Shown here piece by piece: positions 42,007-53,900 of a stretch of 59,422 bases of DNA. A model generated the notes under the pieces. The model was not told the DNA's origin. It did no database searches and worked only from the letters and a program-made list of their open reading frames with translations. Within the stretch, counting starts at the first letter, position 1. Each line of letters starts with the position of its first letter. The stretch comes from Laetiporus sulphureus 93-53 (Eukaryota > Basidiomycota > Agaricomycetes > Polyporales > Laetiporaceae), in the NCBI RefSeq assembly GCF_001632365.1, contig NW_024468594.1, positions 39,874-99,295 on the forward strand, read 5' to 3'. The translations under genes were made by a program, and so were the position numbers.

Positions 42007-45000
42007 CTATTGTAGGACTAGGCAATGGTCACCTACCTCCTGCAGGAGGTGGTCCTCCTGGTATGGGAGGTGTGAGTTGCAGCTGTTGACGAGGCTGACC
42101 CTGCATATTTGGCCACGTCGAAGATTGCAGGGGCTAGATTGAGACACGTCTCCAGTCAATACACCTCTCAATGTGAATGTCAACTCAAACACAGACTGCA
42201 CCAACTTGTTTCTGTTTGGCGTAAATGCAAACAGATCTGCGATCTGCTGCTCCCTAGTCCTTGCCCTTCTCACTGCAATTGGCTAACCTCTTGTGTCATT
42301 AGGAGGACTTCTCTGGTCAGCTCTTTCTTAAACTCCTCGACATGGACTAAGAGCAATGCTTCAGTCAGTCAGGGAATCATGTAGTTATTGAGCTGACTAA
42401 CTTTGTACATTGATGGTGGTAGCTTCTTTCATCCCTTCCATGAACCTCAACCATTCCCCACGGATCTCGTTGGAAAGCTCTAGCGATGATCTATCAGAAA
42501 TGTCCACAGAAAATGACTTATTATGATCGACTTACCAGTGCCAAGAGTACGCAACATCCATTCATGATCCTGTCTTTGCCTATCTATAAGGCCAACCACA
42601 GATTCAGTTGCTAGGAGCGAGTCAGTTCTGTGATCAAATGGGAAGAGCATTGACATGAGACACACTAAGCATATTTCAAGCCTCTGCATTCTTGCGTAGG
42701 TCTTCCTGAACAGCAGCGATTAACCCATTGACGGACGCATGCAACGCCGTAGACTGCTCTTCATGGCTTTGGTTCTCGATGAGCAGCCTGCAGATATCGC
42801 CCAGGAGGGTGCCTGAAGATCATGGCTCTTCGACTTCAGCAGATTTTGCTGGCTCTAAAATGGGACCGAGGTCCTTACACAACTGCTGGACGCCCGCAGT
42901 GACACTTTCGATGTGGGAAGTTCCGTGGTTGACGAACACTTCGAGCCACTGCGAATTGTCAATATGACATCTCAATCATCTGCCGCAACATCTCTTACAG
43001 TGTTCAACTCATTGAGCTATTGTATACTGTCTGTCTGCTGCTTGTTCTGCTTTGCCCATTGATCAATCTGCAGAGAATGCTGGTGAGACAGACAGCGACA
43101 GTCGAGCATGATAAGACAAACTTGTTGGTCGATTTCTGCGCTTGGCTCTTCTCTCTGAGAAGAGAGATTATGACCATCCTCTAGGTTTTCATAGAACACA
43201 ATCAGCTTATCCATCTTCGCATGCATATCTGACAACCCGGCAGGCTCAGCAGCAACTGATGGAGCTGCTTGTTGAACAGATCGCAACTATGAACACAACG
43301 TCTCCAGCTGCTCCGTGATGCTAGACAGATGATCCGTGGGTTGCACATCCTGCACGGGTCTACGCTGGATCTCCTCCAGGATCTGGTTCACCCTAAGACA
43401 TATATCCTTTATGGTAGTACCATCCACCTTGGATTGTCCTCGTAAGTGGCTCACGGACTGCCCTACAGCCTTTACCATGTTCTGCAGCTCGATGTTTATC
43501 AAATCTGGATGTGCTTTTGACAGCTCGTCATGGAGTACCACAGGCGACTTCCACGCGCTGGTGTCTATATCTAACCGTATGACAGGACGACAGCTAGGTT
43601 GCGGGCCAGCTTCCTTCAGAATGGATGCAGGGAGATCTGCTGATGTAGGTGGGTCGTTCTGGGAAGAATCATCTGTGGAATACCTGGAAGCAGGCAATAT
43701 GACAGTCATGTCTAGAGCGGAAGGATCAAGGAGAGTGAATTGCTTCAGCGCCAGCCTCCAACCTTCATTAAAAGCTGTCAGCGTCCTTGCAGTTGATGGC
43801 TGCGACGTCAAATGATCTGAGTTCACTGAGAGTGGATGCGGACTAAACGGTTCAGATGTCAAGCGATCCAAATACGCAGAGAGTGATGACGTAGCACACA
43901 GCCCGCCATAAGAATCAAGTATCGAATAGGCACCTATGCTCGAAGCGGGACTTGTGCATGCATTAGTCGATCCTATGTCTGCTATGTTTCGAACACGCAT
44001 AGGAGTAGGAGATCCGATGGAGGTAGGAGAGGAATGCACAGGAGAAGAGGGTGATTTCCCTCTCTCGAGCTGTGCCAGATGCTGCTTGATCATCGAGTGC
44101 TGATCGAGATTCTGGATCGAGGAATGCTGCGTTCTTGTCAGTGTCGAAGGTGAAAGCAGAGAAGATGGCCTGGTCGGAGTCATCAGCAGCCTTGGAAGCG
44201 GAAAAAGCGCAGAAGAGGGAGAGGTACGTATACTGATGGAATCTGTAATGAAAGCCGTGGAGCTGGACTGTCTGATGTGGTAGTTGGAATGCTAGGTAGA
44301 GAGAGCACGGTTGATGTTCAGCTTCGAAGAGGGAGCTGCCACTGGTGTTTCACAAACTGATAAATGGATATTCTGTCGATATGGAGTGACAGGTAGGTTG
44401 CCTGTGGCTGCGTTGATCTCTGACATGATTTGGGCGGCAGCCATACTTGAAGCTTCTGTCCTCTCTTCTTGCGCTTGTAAAATTGCATCCCTGGTATACC
44501 TTTAGTATGTGGAGTGCTATGCAAAGACAGCATTCCGAAGCATACCATATTTTGCTGACCCACATTGCTCTCTCATGGACAGACTTTGCCACGAACATCT
44601 CCCGGGGTCTGCATTCAAACAATAATTCGAACAACTTCACTTCTCCTGCATCCGATGGTAACAGAGCTCTTTCATTCAGATTCAAGTCAAGCTGAGTCAG
44701 AGACCGAACATCCACACAGGCCTTAAATGAGATGACATTTGTGTGTGGGTTGCCATGATGTGTATGCCACGTAAGGAGGATATGAGTCAAATGAAGCGTA
44801 GCGTTGCAGTTCGTCCACACTGGATGCATGCCAGGAGAAGCAGACGGCGATAGATGGAGAAGAGGGCCAGAATGATGCGCATGTGCCAGTTCTAATGGAG
44901 TGGTGCAGATGCTGAAGTTCTTTGAGTCATCAATTCGTTCCGGCTTGGGTGTCTGTACGAACGGAGGATATCGAGACGATAAATCCACTGGTATTGACGA

Positions 45001-45470
45001 GAAAACATCCACTTACTCAGAAATCGCAGGACGTGTATGGCTGTCAGAGGACTTCTTCCTGAACATGAAAAGGATGTTACGAATAGACTGGCAGAGAGGT
45101 GAGCAGCCCTTCTCCTTCTTCTCAATCGCAGAATATGCAGCAGGGTGGGCCTTCTGCTCTGAGGTCCTAGGGTCAGTCGATCTCATCTCTGTGTCAGGCA
45201 TCATCGACTCAAACTGCCCAATCAGCTCCTTGGTCGTCCATCATCATAAAAGGTCACCCGAGGTAGACGTCGGGTCACGTGGAAGGGAGAAATATGGTCC
45301 ACAAGGCTCCATATCTGGCTCGCTGACCTCATGAAGCACTTTGAGGCACATCTCCCTGAGGAGGCACCGTGATGGCTCAGGACTAAGCGATCAGACACGG
45401 ACAAAATCGCCAGAAGTCTTCCCTCCAGAAAAGTGGGATTTTGAACCTTGGATAATGGTAGCTTCATCCA
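42007..45470 (-). pseudogene. Large PH-domain protein with Ser-rich middle and helical C-terminus, interrupted
   Basis: A PH-like domain lies at about 44980-44520: VDVFSSIPVDLSSRYPPFVQ, a strand-rich stretch around LHLTHILLTWHTHHG, FKACVDVRSLTQLDLNLNER, and the typical final helix ERAMWVSKIW. A GTATGC intron follows, then DAILQAQEERTEASSMAAAQ, IMSEINAATGNLPVTPY. A 298-codon Ser/Thr/Pro-rich frame (44183-43287) and helical segments (LSDMHAKMDKLIVFYENLED, about 43220) lead towards 42007. Upstream, LHEVSEPDMEPCGPYFSLPR (about 45340) may be the N-terminal part. Stops include a TAG at RALST (about 44295) and two stops at about 45240. Probably a cytoplasmic or membrane-linked regulatory protein. 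No precise family named. Ends are uncertain. Confidence 0.6.
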
Positions 45471-45540
45471 TGGCCGTCACCAGAGGGTCAGAATCATCGG
45501 TGACTGAACTTGCCCGCATCATAGGGTGCGAGTAAAGGGA

Positions 45541-47400
45541 GAATATCTCAAAAGAGGCATCATATGTGTGGGACGTTGCGAGGTGATGGAAGTATTGAAT
45601 TGGTCAACGAAAAGGAGGGAACCTGCGCATCAGATGTCAAGCATTGTGAGCATTGCGATCAAGTCTGTTGGACTCACACAAAATGCTGTATGAGCGATCT
45701 GAGAATGAATACTCATTATCTCCACTGGAAAATGTTGCAACGCCATATTCTTGAAAATTTAGGCATCTTCCATCACAGCTGAGAAACTTCAATGAGCCAT
45801 TTGAACGTGGTCTGAGCAGTGATGCTGACCAGAAAGCACCGCGATTTCTCTGCATTGTGCATGACTGCACTGTTACTGATTAACACTGTTGCCATAGACA
45901 TGCAACTGCATTGAAACATTTCATCCTTCGCCATGCTGTAAATACCTGAAGCCTGTCACAGGCAGGTAGAGGACATAGCGGTTGGGTGGGAATCAGCGGG
46001 CATGGGAATTGAATCACATTCTTTGCAGAGCGGTGAAGCAGCAAGCAAGCCATTGATTGACATAATACAATCTCTGGAGACTGGCTAACTGTTGGATGTC
46101 AGAGAAACCACCACTGGCATACGTCTGCCAGTGAAATCTGTTGCACGTGATTGAGACGCTAATCTCAGACACAGGGGGCATGAGGTTCTGATTCCCCTGG
46201 AATCATCCTAAACACATTACAGTCACAGTCACAATGATCGCCTCTATGTTTTCATCGAAGTCACCTGAGAGATCACATTGATTGTGACCAATTTGAGATC
46301 ATGTTTGTGCCAAAATTCTTCGTTGATGTTCATGATAAACACATTGCTTATGATCTCATTGCCAAAATGTAAGAACAATTCTGAAAACAATGCAATTGTC
46401 ATCTCAATTATATCTACATGAAACCACTGATAAAAGTATGGTGTCATTGTGTCAACATTAAATATGTATCAACCGGTGCCTTTACTAATTACAAGAAGTT
46501 ATCATTGAGGAATTATGAGAAATGATATCATCTTGTTTTTTGCATGTTTCCTTTCCCATCATCACGATATCATTCTGGCAACATTGTGAAGGTCTTTCAA
46601 TAAGATCTCAAATAAATTTTTTGTGTTGCCTGAATTTCAACACAATGTATGCTGAATGGAATCTATCTTTTCATTTGAAATGCACCCGATCATTAAACAA
46701 TGGTGGCACTGGAAATGTCTTCGCCATGTGTCCAAAATGTTTCTTGTAAATACAGCCAATCAAAAATTGGCCTGTGTTATCAAATTCAGTAGTCACGGCA
46801 TCACAAATTTTTAATCAGAAGCACCGTTTAAATATTAAACCATCCAAACAACTGTGATGGAATCCAAACAAGGGGCACAGTGCCTGGCTGGTTTAAATTT
46901 AATTGTTACGGTTAATCTGACTTGGCACGTGATAAGCCACATCTTGTCTTCTGCTGGCTCTCCCTAGATCATGACCCCTTGCTTGAACAGTTGCTAGCTG
47001 CCATCTCCCTGGATGGTCGCGATGAACGTCTGCCAACTTAATGCCAGCAGACGCTGGGATCTGGTTGAATGCCATCATCCTTGCCGTCATGAAGACCGTG
47101 GTTGCCAGCTGGCAGAGAGGGACTGGAGACCAGTGGCTGATGCAGTGAGTTGTGGTGGCGTCTCGTGCAATATCAAGCTAGTGCACCAGAATGATGGATC
47201 ATCAGTCAGGAAGCTGAAAGTTGTGGCGGGAACAATGGAGTCTAAGGACATTCCTGGCAGACTCGTCAAACTAAGCACACCATTTATGAACTTGTATTAC
47301 CCTCTTCTGCTATTCCTGGTGTAAGCTGACAGTACATGACAAATAAATGCAGGAACAGTAAGATGACGATAGCTTAATTATACACTACTGCTGACAGATG
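45541..47400. other. No recognisable gene; AT-rich island at about 46200-46900
   Basis: The 46200-46900 part is clearly AT-richer than its surroundings, with many ATG/CAT words and three GATCTCA copies (one inverted). Two plus-strand frames (46522-46749, 47013-47324) look accidental. No terminal repeats, target duplications or transposase motifs found. Confidence 0.4.
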
Positions 47401-47414
47401 ACACAGAAGGATAC

Positions 47415-47722
47415 TTAGGCAAGGATAGTTAGGCAAGGAGAAAGGGGAAGGGAGGGGAGGGAACAGAGTGAGGGGTTAGGACAAAGTGGGTGATGGATGT
47501 CAAAGGTGTAGGAGAAGGATGGGAGCTTGATGCTGGGCGTTGAGGACGATGCAGTGGGTGCAGCCTCCTCTACATATTCCTGTACTGAGTCGGGCGATGG
47601 TGGGCGTATCACGACAGTTGGAGTCTGTGGCGGTGACATGGGGGGATACGAGTGAATGGCATCTCACGTGCTCATAACGGTGATGTCAGACTCCAGTGAG
47701 AAGCGAGTGAGTGTAAATGGCT
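47415..47722 (-). pseudogene. Unrecognised proline-rich C-terminal exon with TGA
   Basis: The frame reads PFTLTRFSLESDITVMST, TGA (47663-47665), DAIHSYPPMSPPQTPTVVIR, PPSPDSVQEYVEEAAPTASS and ends at 47415. The composition is that of a disordered tail. The TGA fits CGA changed to TGA. Upstream exons between 47722 and 48034 could not be joined. Confidence 0.4.
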
Positions 47723-48500
47723 GCATCGGTGGAGAGATGCTGAGAGAGTAGGAGGGTGAGTTCCTTCAGTAGGCAAACATCAGCGCTGCATCGGCATAGT
47801 AAGGTGAATCTTGTGGAAAAGGTTGGAGGAATATGAACATGCCAGGTGGGAATGAGGGCATCTGCGTGTGGATGTACCAGCTGCATTTTGGGCGATGTGT
47901 TGACTACTGAATCGTGGACATTGCATTGTTCTTAATTGACACGTCAACGATCTATACTGGTATAAAAATGAGCAGCACAGACTCATGACGAGGTGCTCGA
48001 TGATCTCATCACCTGCAAGGAATCTTTCCTTCACAGTGCATTTTAGTTATTGTAGAGCTAGATAACGATAAACATGACTTGCCTTGAACCATAGCATAGC
48101 ACTCTATCTGATCCCTCCTCTGACACATTGACACGCATGTCGGTGAGAACATTGGAGCTGCCGCTCTCAGCATCAGCTTTGCTCGTCTAGAGAACCTGAT
48201 GTGGTCTAGCTCACCTCTACTTGGAAGCGCACCATTCAACATGGATCCATCGAGTGCATCGCTGCCATGGTGGATATTGTCTATGCGATCTCATGATCTT
48301 GAACCTAGTAGGTGAGGCAAGGCCTATCCTGAGGCCCGTGACGAACTGCAGGGACGAAAACTCGCTGCGATGGAGTCTCATGCAGTTGCAGCAATATCAC
48401 GTATCTTGCACTCTCCTCGAACCTTGTACACCCTTAGTAACTGCCAAGCAGCCTAGTGGGAAGAGAAAACAGGTAGGCATTGAGTGCAGCAGTAAGGGTC
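47723..48500. other. Region without a supportable gene model
   Basis: Short frames on both strands only. Some plus-strand stretches near 48380-48600 may be 5' exons of the dehydrogenase remnant that follows. Confidence 0.3.
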
Positions 48501-48534
48501 TTTCTATTAACGTAGACGCCCATAGTGTCGGCTA

Positions 48535-49478
48535 CCGAGATCCACGAACTGAAGCAGCATTTGTCAAGATGATGGATTTGGGCTTGAACGAGGTCCATCT
48601 GGTCACAGGTATGTTCACTTGCATCACAGTGGGTTGAAGCTAAACAACATATTTCACCGATTTAGATGCCAGTGGAGGAATTGGATTGGTGATATGTGAA
48701 ATCTTCCTCAGTCAGTACATCGCCAAATTCTAGTTTCACAACAATGCTCATTCTCTTCTGCTCTATTTTCATGACCTTCTGCCATATTTACGCTGTAGAG
48801 CAAGGCGCGAGAGTGACCGCGCACTACAACACCAATGTAACCTCACTCGAGCCTCTCCTAGCTGAATACGGCCCCTCTCGCATAAGGACCATTCAGGCAG
48901 ACCTCTCGGATGAGGATGATGTCATCCTCATGTTCATCAAGGAGGACGAGGAGTTCGGCTCTGTCCAGGTCCTTGTCGTCAATGTGACTGTGTCCGAGAT
49001 GACCCTCGAGCAATGAAACTCGACGATAATGTCCAACTTGACATTCTTGTTCCTTGTCGTCAGAGAATACCTGAAACACCTCGAGTGCGCAATGATTGAT
49101 GAGAAGGACAAGGCAAGTATCGTGCTTGTTGGAAGCACGTCTGGGAAGAGATGAAGTACGGAGAGGCTGGCCATGGGGATTATTCGGCAGCCAAGAGTGG
49201 TAGGTATAGTCTTCTTGGCCATACAATGGCTACTTACAAACTGCTGAATGTGATGCTGCACAGCAGGCATAATGTATGGATTGACTAAGACTCTCAAAAA
49301 CAAGATTGTCAAGATAGCGCCCCTAGGCTGAGTCAGTTGCATTGCACCTGGTACGTCCCTCACGTACCACCATACTGCATGAAAGCATCATGACAATAGC
49401 TTTTTCAGGATGGGTGAAGACTCCGATGACAGCCCAAGCCCTGGAGAACCCAGAGGTTGTCTATTGTGCCTTGGCAAT
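48535..49478 (+). pseudogene. Short-chain dehydrogenase/reductase (SDR), decayed copy
   Basis: Classical SDR with a Rossmann fold. The nucleotide-binding turn is in DASGGIGLVICEIFLSQ (about 48664-48714), followed by an intron to 48801 and then QGARVTAHYNTNVTSLEPLL, RIRTIQADLSDEDDV (about 48885), VQVLVVN (about 48960). After a TGA at about 49014 come SNLTFLFLVVREYLKHLE, KASIVLVGSTSGK (about 49110), the active-site DYSAAKSG (YxxxK, about 49180), MYGLTKTLKNKIVKIAPLG (about 49270) and GWVKTPMTAQALENPEVVY (about 49410). Several frameshifts and stops. The end past ALA is lost in a minisatellite. Substrate unknown. Confidence 0.8.
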
Positions 49479-49539
49479 GTACGTCCTCATTGTGCATATC
49501 CAAAGTTTCTACAGTCTCATTCATAATCTCGCGCCATCT

Positions 49540-49750
49540 TGGGCAAGTCACGGTGACCAATCATGCATCGCTGTGCGCCGCCCTGCAACAACTTTGACAA
49601 TCACACATCACGGTGTGACGCTTTTTACAATCACGCATGGTGCAACAACTTGAGCAAGTCACGAAAGCCAATCACATGCCTCTGTGTGACAACTTTGGCA
49701 ATCACACATCACGGTGCGATGACTTTTGCACGGTGCGACACTTGGGCAAG
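49540..49750. repeat. Degenerate minisatellite, unit about 30 bp
   Basis: Five to six variants of GYGACAACTTTGGCAATCAC followed by RCATCACGGT, lengths variable. It sits exactly between the last recognisable SDR block and the first recognisable carnitine acetyltransferase block. Confidence 0.7.
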
Positions 49751-49756
49751 CTTGAG

Positions 49757-51030
49757 CCATGGAACGATGGGCAGTTGCTCAGTGTAGACGAAGTGCTCAA
49801 GTACGTGTCCATACTGCTAAAGCATGCGAACAGCGTGATTCACCTTTCTTCATTGTAAGACAGATCGACCATATCTACGAGGACATCAGACAAGAGTATC
49901 CTGCAGTAGGACTTTTGACGGCTCACGACCGCAACTTCTGGACTGAGGTTCATCTCAATCACATTCACCCTGCCTGCCCAATTTTATTCCAGCACAGCAA
50001 CATGATGCACTCGCCGTGGACCCACACAACAAGTCCATCCTGTGGATGATCCATTCCTCCATGTTCGTCCTCTACCTTGACATGGAGGGTGCACCAGACT
50101 TCATCGTGCACAGCCGGCTGCTCTGGCATGGCGCCGTCATCAAGCCTGCTGGTAAAATTTCTACAGCTGAGAACCTCGGCATGTGCAATAGGTGGATGGA
50201 CAAGCCGCTGCAATCTGTCGTCGTGGATGATGGCAAGGCAGGCTTTGTTGGTGAGCACTCTATCATGGATGGCACGCTGACTGTCTCGCTGTGCGACTGC
50301 ATGCTGAACACGATTGCCACGCCCAGGTTTGCGTCCTCCACATCCACATCCGTCACGTCACCCATGGCAACACCTACACCGCTGGACTGGCACATCTCTG
50401 CGAAGACACAGAGGGGGATCGTCCACATGGCGGGCTACATTTTTGGGGCTGACTGCAACACTGAGCATGGAGTGCACACAATGTATGGTAAGTGGCAGAT
50501 CAAGGCATCCAGCATGTCGCCCGACTCATAGGCACGTGCATGTGCAGGGCGAGAGGTGAAGGGGGAGGAACGTATGAGGCGGCATCAACGCAGCAGTTTT
50601 TAGAGGGCCAGACAGAGGCGATTAGGGTCATGTCATGGGAGGCAGACGAGTGGGTTGAGAGTATGGATGATGTGAGGGTGGGTGTGAGGGAGAGGGAAGA
50701 GCTGTTTGGGAGGGTGGTGGAGGTGCATGGGCAGATGGCGAGGATGGCTGGGAAGGGTCGAGGGGTTGATCGTCATTTGCTTGGTAGGTGGCTCAGTTTG
50801 CGTGCTGGTACGAGAGGGAGCTGACGTTGTGAGTAGGTTTAAAGAAGGCAGTTAGCGAAGGAGAGGCAGTCCCGGCCTTGTTCAGTGATCCGGTTGTTGC
50901 ATGCTCGAGGAGATGGCAAATGAACAGTTCTGTGAGGAGCTGAAGCGCGCAGCACAGGATATGTTTGATTTGCATGCAGTGTTGGCGAAGGAGAAGGCGG
51001 CGGAGCTGGTGAAGGCGAGGTTTGATTAAT
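49757..51030 (+). pseudogene. Carnitine O-acetyltransferase, frameshifted copy
   Basis: Choline/carnitine acyltransferase family, which transfers acetyl groups between CoA and carnitine in mitochondria and peroxisomes. Blocks: QIDHIYEDIRQEYPAVGLLT, AHDRNFWTEVH (about 49865-49955), MFVLYLDMEGAPDF, SRLLWHGA (about 50060-50130), NRWMDKPLQSVVVDDGKAGF, VGEHSIMDGT (about 50190-50280), then in other frames ATPTPLDWHI, TYEAASTQQFLEGQTEAIRV (about 50570), GKGRGVDRHLLG (about 50750), ALFSDPVVACSRRWQ (about 50876) and a helical end ELKRAAQDMFDLHAVLAKEK stopping in TAA/TGA near 51030. The N-terminal third and the stretch between RRWQ and ELKRA are missing. Several indels. Confidence 0.85.
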
Positions 51031-51039
51031 GATTAAGGG

Positions 51040-52340
51040 TAAGTCCTGCTAGTTCCCATGCCCACGTGCACAGATTACTAACAAATTAGGTTTTTGCCCT
51101 CGAGAAAGTGTTATGTGTTGAATATAGCTGGCTACCTACAGCCCTGCACTGGCAAGAATCCATTCGCTTGACGCTCAGTCTTTCTGTCTTCACTCACGAT
51201 CTCTTGCCTGTACTTCATCGTCCTCAGCTTGATGGCACGATGATCAGCTGGATCAAGTCCGAAACATAATACAGGGATTTATCCAATTACGGAAATGTGG
51301 GGCTCAACCTCGTAGCAGGCTTCATGGGCACGTTGACCGCACCGCGCTGCTCCTGGAGTGTAAGCTGGACCTCGTCAGTGTGGGCAATTGGAGTACATGG
51401 TATGCATTGGACTTGCATCTCTGAGTGGGCGATATCTTATTATTAGTTATCAATTGATTGTAAGGTGGGAGATATTTTCCTTAGTGCCTGTCGTTATCTC
51501 TTTTTATGTCGGTGCACCACCAATCGACAAGCCAACGCTCCGTGGAACGAAGCTTTACTCTTTGGGGGTTAGTGACCGCAGACTATTCTATGTGCGGACT
51601 GTACTGATGGGTGTACTTCGTAGGGATGACGCAGTCGACGATTGGGAGATGGGCTTTTGATATATATCAAATGGTGTTGTCCACCCATTCCAGTCGAAAT
51701 ACAATGTCAGTCTCATTCAATCTCGATTCTAGTGCTCAATAATTTGTCTTCAGCTCTGCACTCCAATTCTCGTTGCAGAACATAGCAGATATGACCTAGC
51801 AGATATGCTCAAGGTGAGTTTTTCTGATGGTAAAATAATTGTTTAGGTGATAGCACCCTCACAGCATGTCTTTACCATGATTCTTTCACGACCGTCTCAG
51901 TTCGGAACAGTTGGAGCATTTTCTTCAACCATTAGTGCCATACGCTGACTCTGCGTTGACCGTTTCATGTAACTCTGTAACCTCTACCACCCCTAACATG
52001 GCATCTGGTCAATACAAGGGTCAATACAAGGGACACCTCTCGCACACCAAGATACATCCATTTTTCCTTGGCTGACAGCCTTCCCAGTTTGTTGGAGCTG
52101 AGAGGGTGTCCCTCGTGTGATCACATTATGAGATTGTGTTCGTTCATCTGCCCATCTTCTCGCCGTGCCATCTGGTTCATGCTTCATTGTAGATTTCACC
52201 ATCACGCACATACGACTCGACACTTGTCTCCTGTGAGATGCACTGCCTCGGCAGTCTCGCGCACTTGCACCTGCCCACTCTACCACCTGCATTGACTGGC
52301 ACATCACAGAACGTGAGCAGCCACACGATTGTACCCTCGA
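51040..52340. other. Spacer; only an unrecognised 90-codon frame
   Basis: A plus-strand frame 51388-51660 (RYLIISYQLIVRWEIFSLVP, then YVGAPPIDKPTLRGTKLYSL) resembles part of a membrane or adaptor protein but cannot be assigned. The rest shows no supportable coding. Confidence 0.3.
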
Positions 52341-52344
52341 GCAC

Positions 52345-53090
52345 ACCCAACATGGAAGCAACTGCATGCTCACGTCTTGCCACTTTTCAACGGTGAACCA
52401 TTGTGAATCCCCATGTGAGTTAACAATGTCTGCTACTCTACATGCATCATGCTACAGCTTGGTGCAGCGAGGACTTCAACCAGCTCATCAAGCGTCACAT
52501 TCACGTGACTGTCCCTCAATTGTCTGCCGAGGCCTTCAGTATGCTTGAGAATGACGCGTCCGACCTCATTTCATCAGGCATGGTGGCTCTGAATGCGAAG
52601 CTCAATGATGTCGAGGACGAAAAGCCAGTAGGAAGAGTAGTTGAGCTCTGAGGTTTCTTCGGGGATCAAGTCTTGCCCTATATGGTAGGGATACATTTGT
52701 CGATCGTTCACTTACTGACGCCATACTAAGCAGTTCACGCATAGATTCTGCTGCCGTTGCAGACTAACCCACTTCTCTCTTTCCTCTATCACATGCCAAT
52801 GGCTGCAAGCCAGATACTTTCCCAATTTCAGTGACGAACAGCAAAGGATCAATGTCGTCATTATTATTCCAGTCTGCCCCTCAGATCGACATGTGTACTA
52901 TCTCACTTCAGTCGTTACGTGATCGTGTCATCCTATCCACATTTCCTCGCATGTATTTACAGCTAAATGCATCTTTGGAGGACACAATCTATGAGGGCCT
53001 GATCTCACAGCAGCTCAGCTGCAGCAGATTCATGTCTTATGTCTTATTTATCTCCTTTCAATCTCCATTATCACCCGTCTAAACTGTGCC
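52345..53090 (+). pseudogene. HbrB/Bit61/PRR5-like TORC2 subunit, disrupted copy
   Basis: HbrB-like proteins are non-catalytic subunits of TOR complex 2. Blocks: LHAHVLPLFNGEPL (about 52355-52400), intron to CTACAG (about 52456), CSEDFNQLIKRHIHVTVPQL, AEAFSMLENDASDLISSGMV, ALNAKLNDVEDEKPVGRVVE, L-TGA-GFFGDQVLPY (Trp codon TGG changed to TGA, about 52650), intron, LLPLQTNPLLSFLYH (about 52750), and after a frameshift IDMCTISLQSLRDRVILSTF, PRMYLQLNASLEDTIYEG (about 52880-53000). The C-terminus may continue to about 53200 in degraded form. Confidence 0.75.
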
Positions 53091-53339
53091 TGTCATTTGT
53101 AGGCCGCTCGTGCTCGTTTCTCAATGCTCTCACCCCACCCAATCTCTTTCTCACCACCTCACCACCGCAAGTATCACCAGGCGATGTCGCAGCGCAACAC
53201 CTTTTGCACATGGTGCGCACGCCACTTATGCAGCTCAAGCACAACATGCAGCACACAAATCATGCACCGCCCTTCCTCTCTGTGGGCAAGCCATGCGATC
53301 ACCATGGGTGGATCATGCAGAGGCCTGAATGACAGCAGA

Positions 53340-53900
53340 GTTCAGTGCAAAGTGGACAGAATGGCGTGAAGGATGTGATCGACGAGGGTGGGGAGACACC
53401 GATGATACAGGTGCAGTTCGTTAAATGAGCACGCCTATTGATAGCAGCCGAGATAACAATTGGCCTAAATCATGAGGCAAGACATCGATCTTCTAGCTGG
53501 CATGGACATGCTTAAGCATCTACCACGCTAAGACCACACTAAGCTTCTCTTCCACCTCAAGTTCCCGCCGTCGCAACCAACATTAATGTACACAACCATT
53601 CATCGGCAGATTCACCTGAATCTTTGGTCTTGAGTTTCAACGAGGCAATTCTAAATGTGTAATATTCCGAAAATGACTTTACATCATATAGTATTACATA
53701 TGTATGAGCAGAGACGGTCATCTTGACTTTGCGAGCAGTTTGTTCTGCCTCAACTTGAGACCCTCCTCAATAACGTGCCAAACCAACCACCGGTATGAAT
53801 CATGGCAATGCATGAAACTGTTTCTGAAAGTGCTCCATCTCTCCAGGTCCTGCGCCAAGCACAGAGCATTGAGATCATCTGTCAGTTTGATGTTGAGAGT
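53340..53900. other. Spacer, nothing recognised
   Basis: Between the HbrB remnant and the 3' end of the two-exon gene on -. Only short frames. The stretch 53880-53990 with CAGCTGCAGCCC/CGGCTGCAGCCT words is already inside the neighbouring exon. Confidence 0.4.

Noticed and set aside
43336..43815. 159-codon plus-strand ORF
   Set aside because: Antisense to the 298-codon Ser-rich exon of the PH-domain gene, a mirror of its codon pattern.
46200..46900. AT-rich island as a mobile element or centromere core
   Set aside because: No terminal repeats, no target duplication, no internal periodicity beyond a few GATCTCA words.
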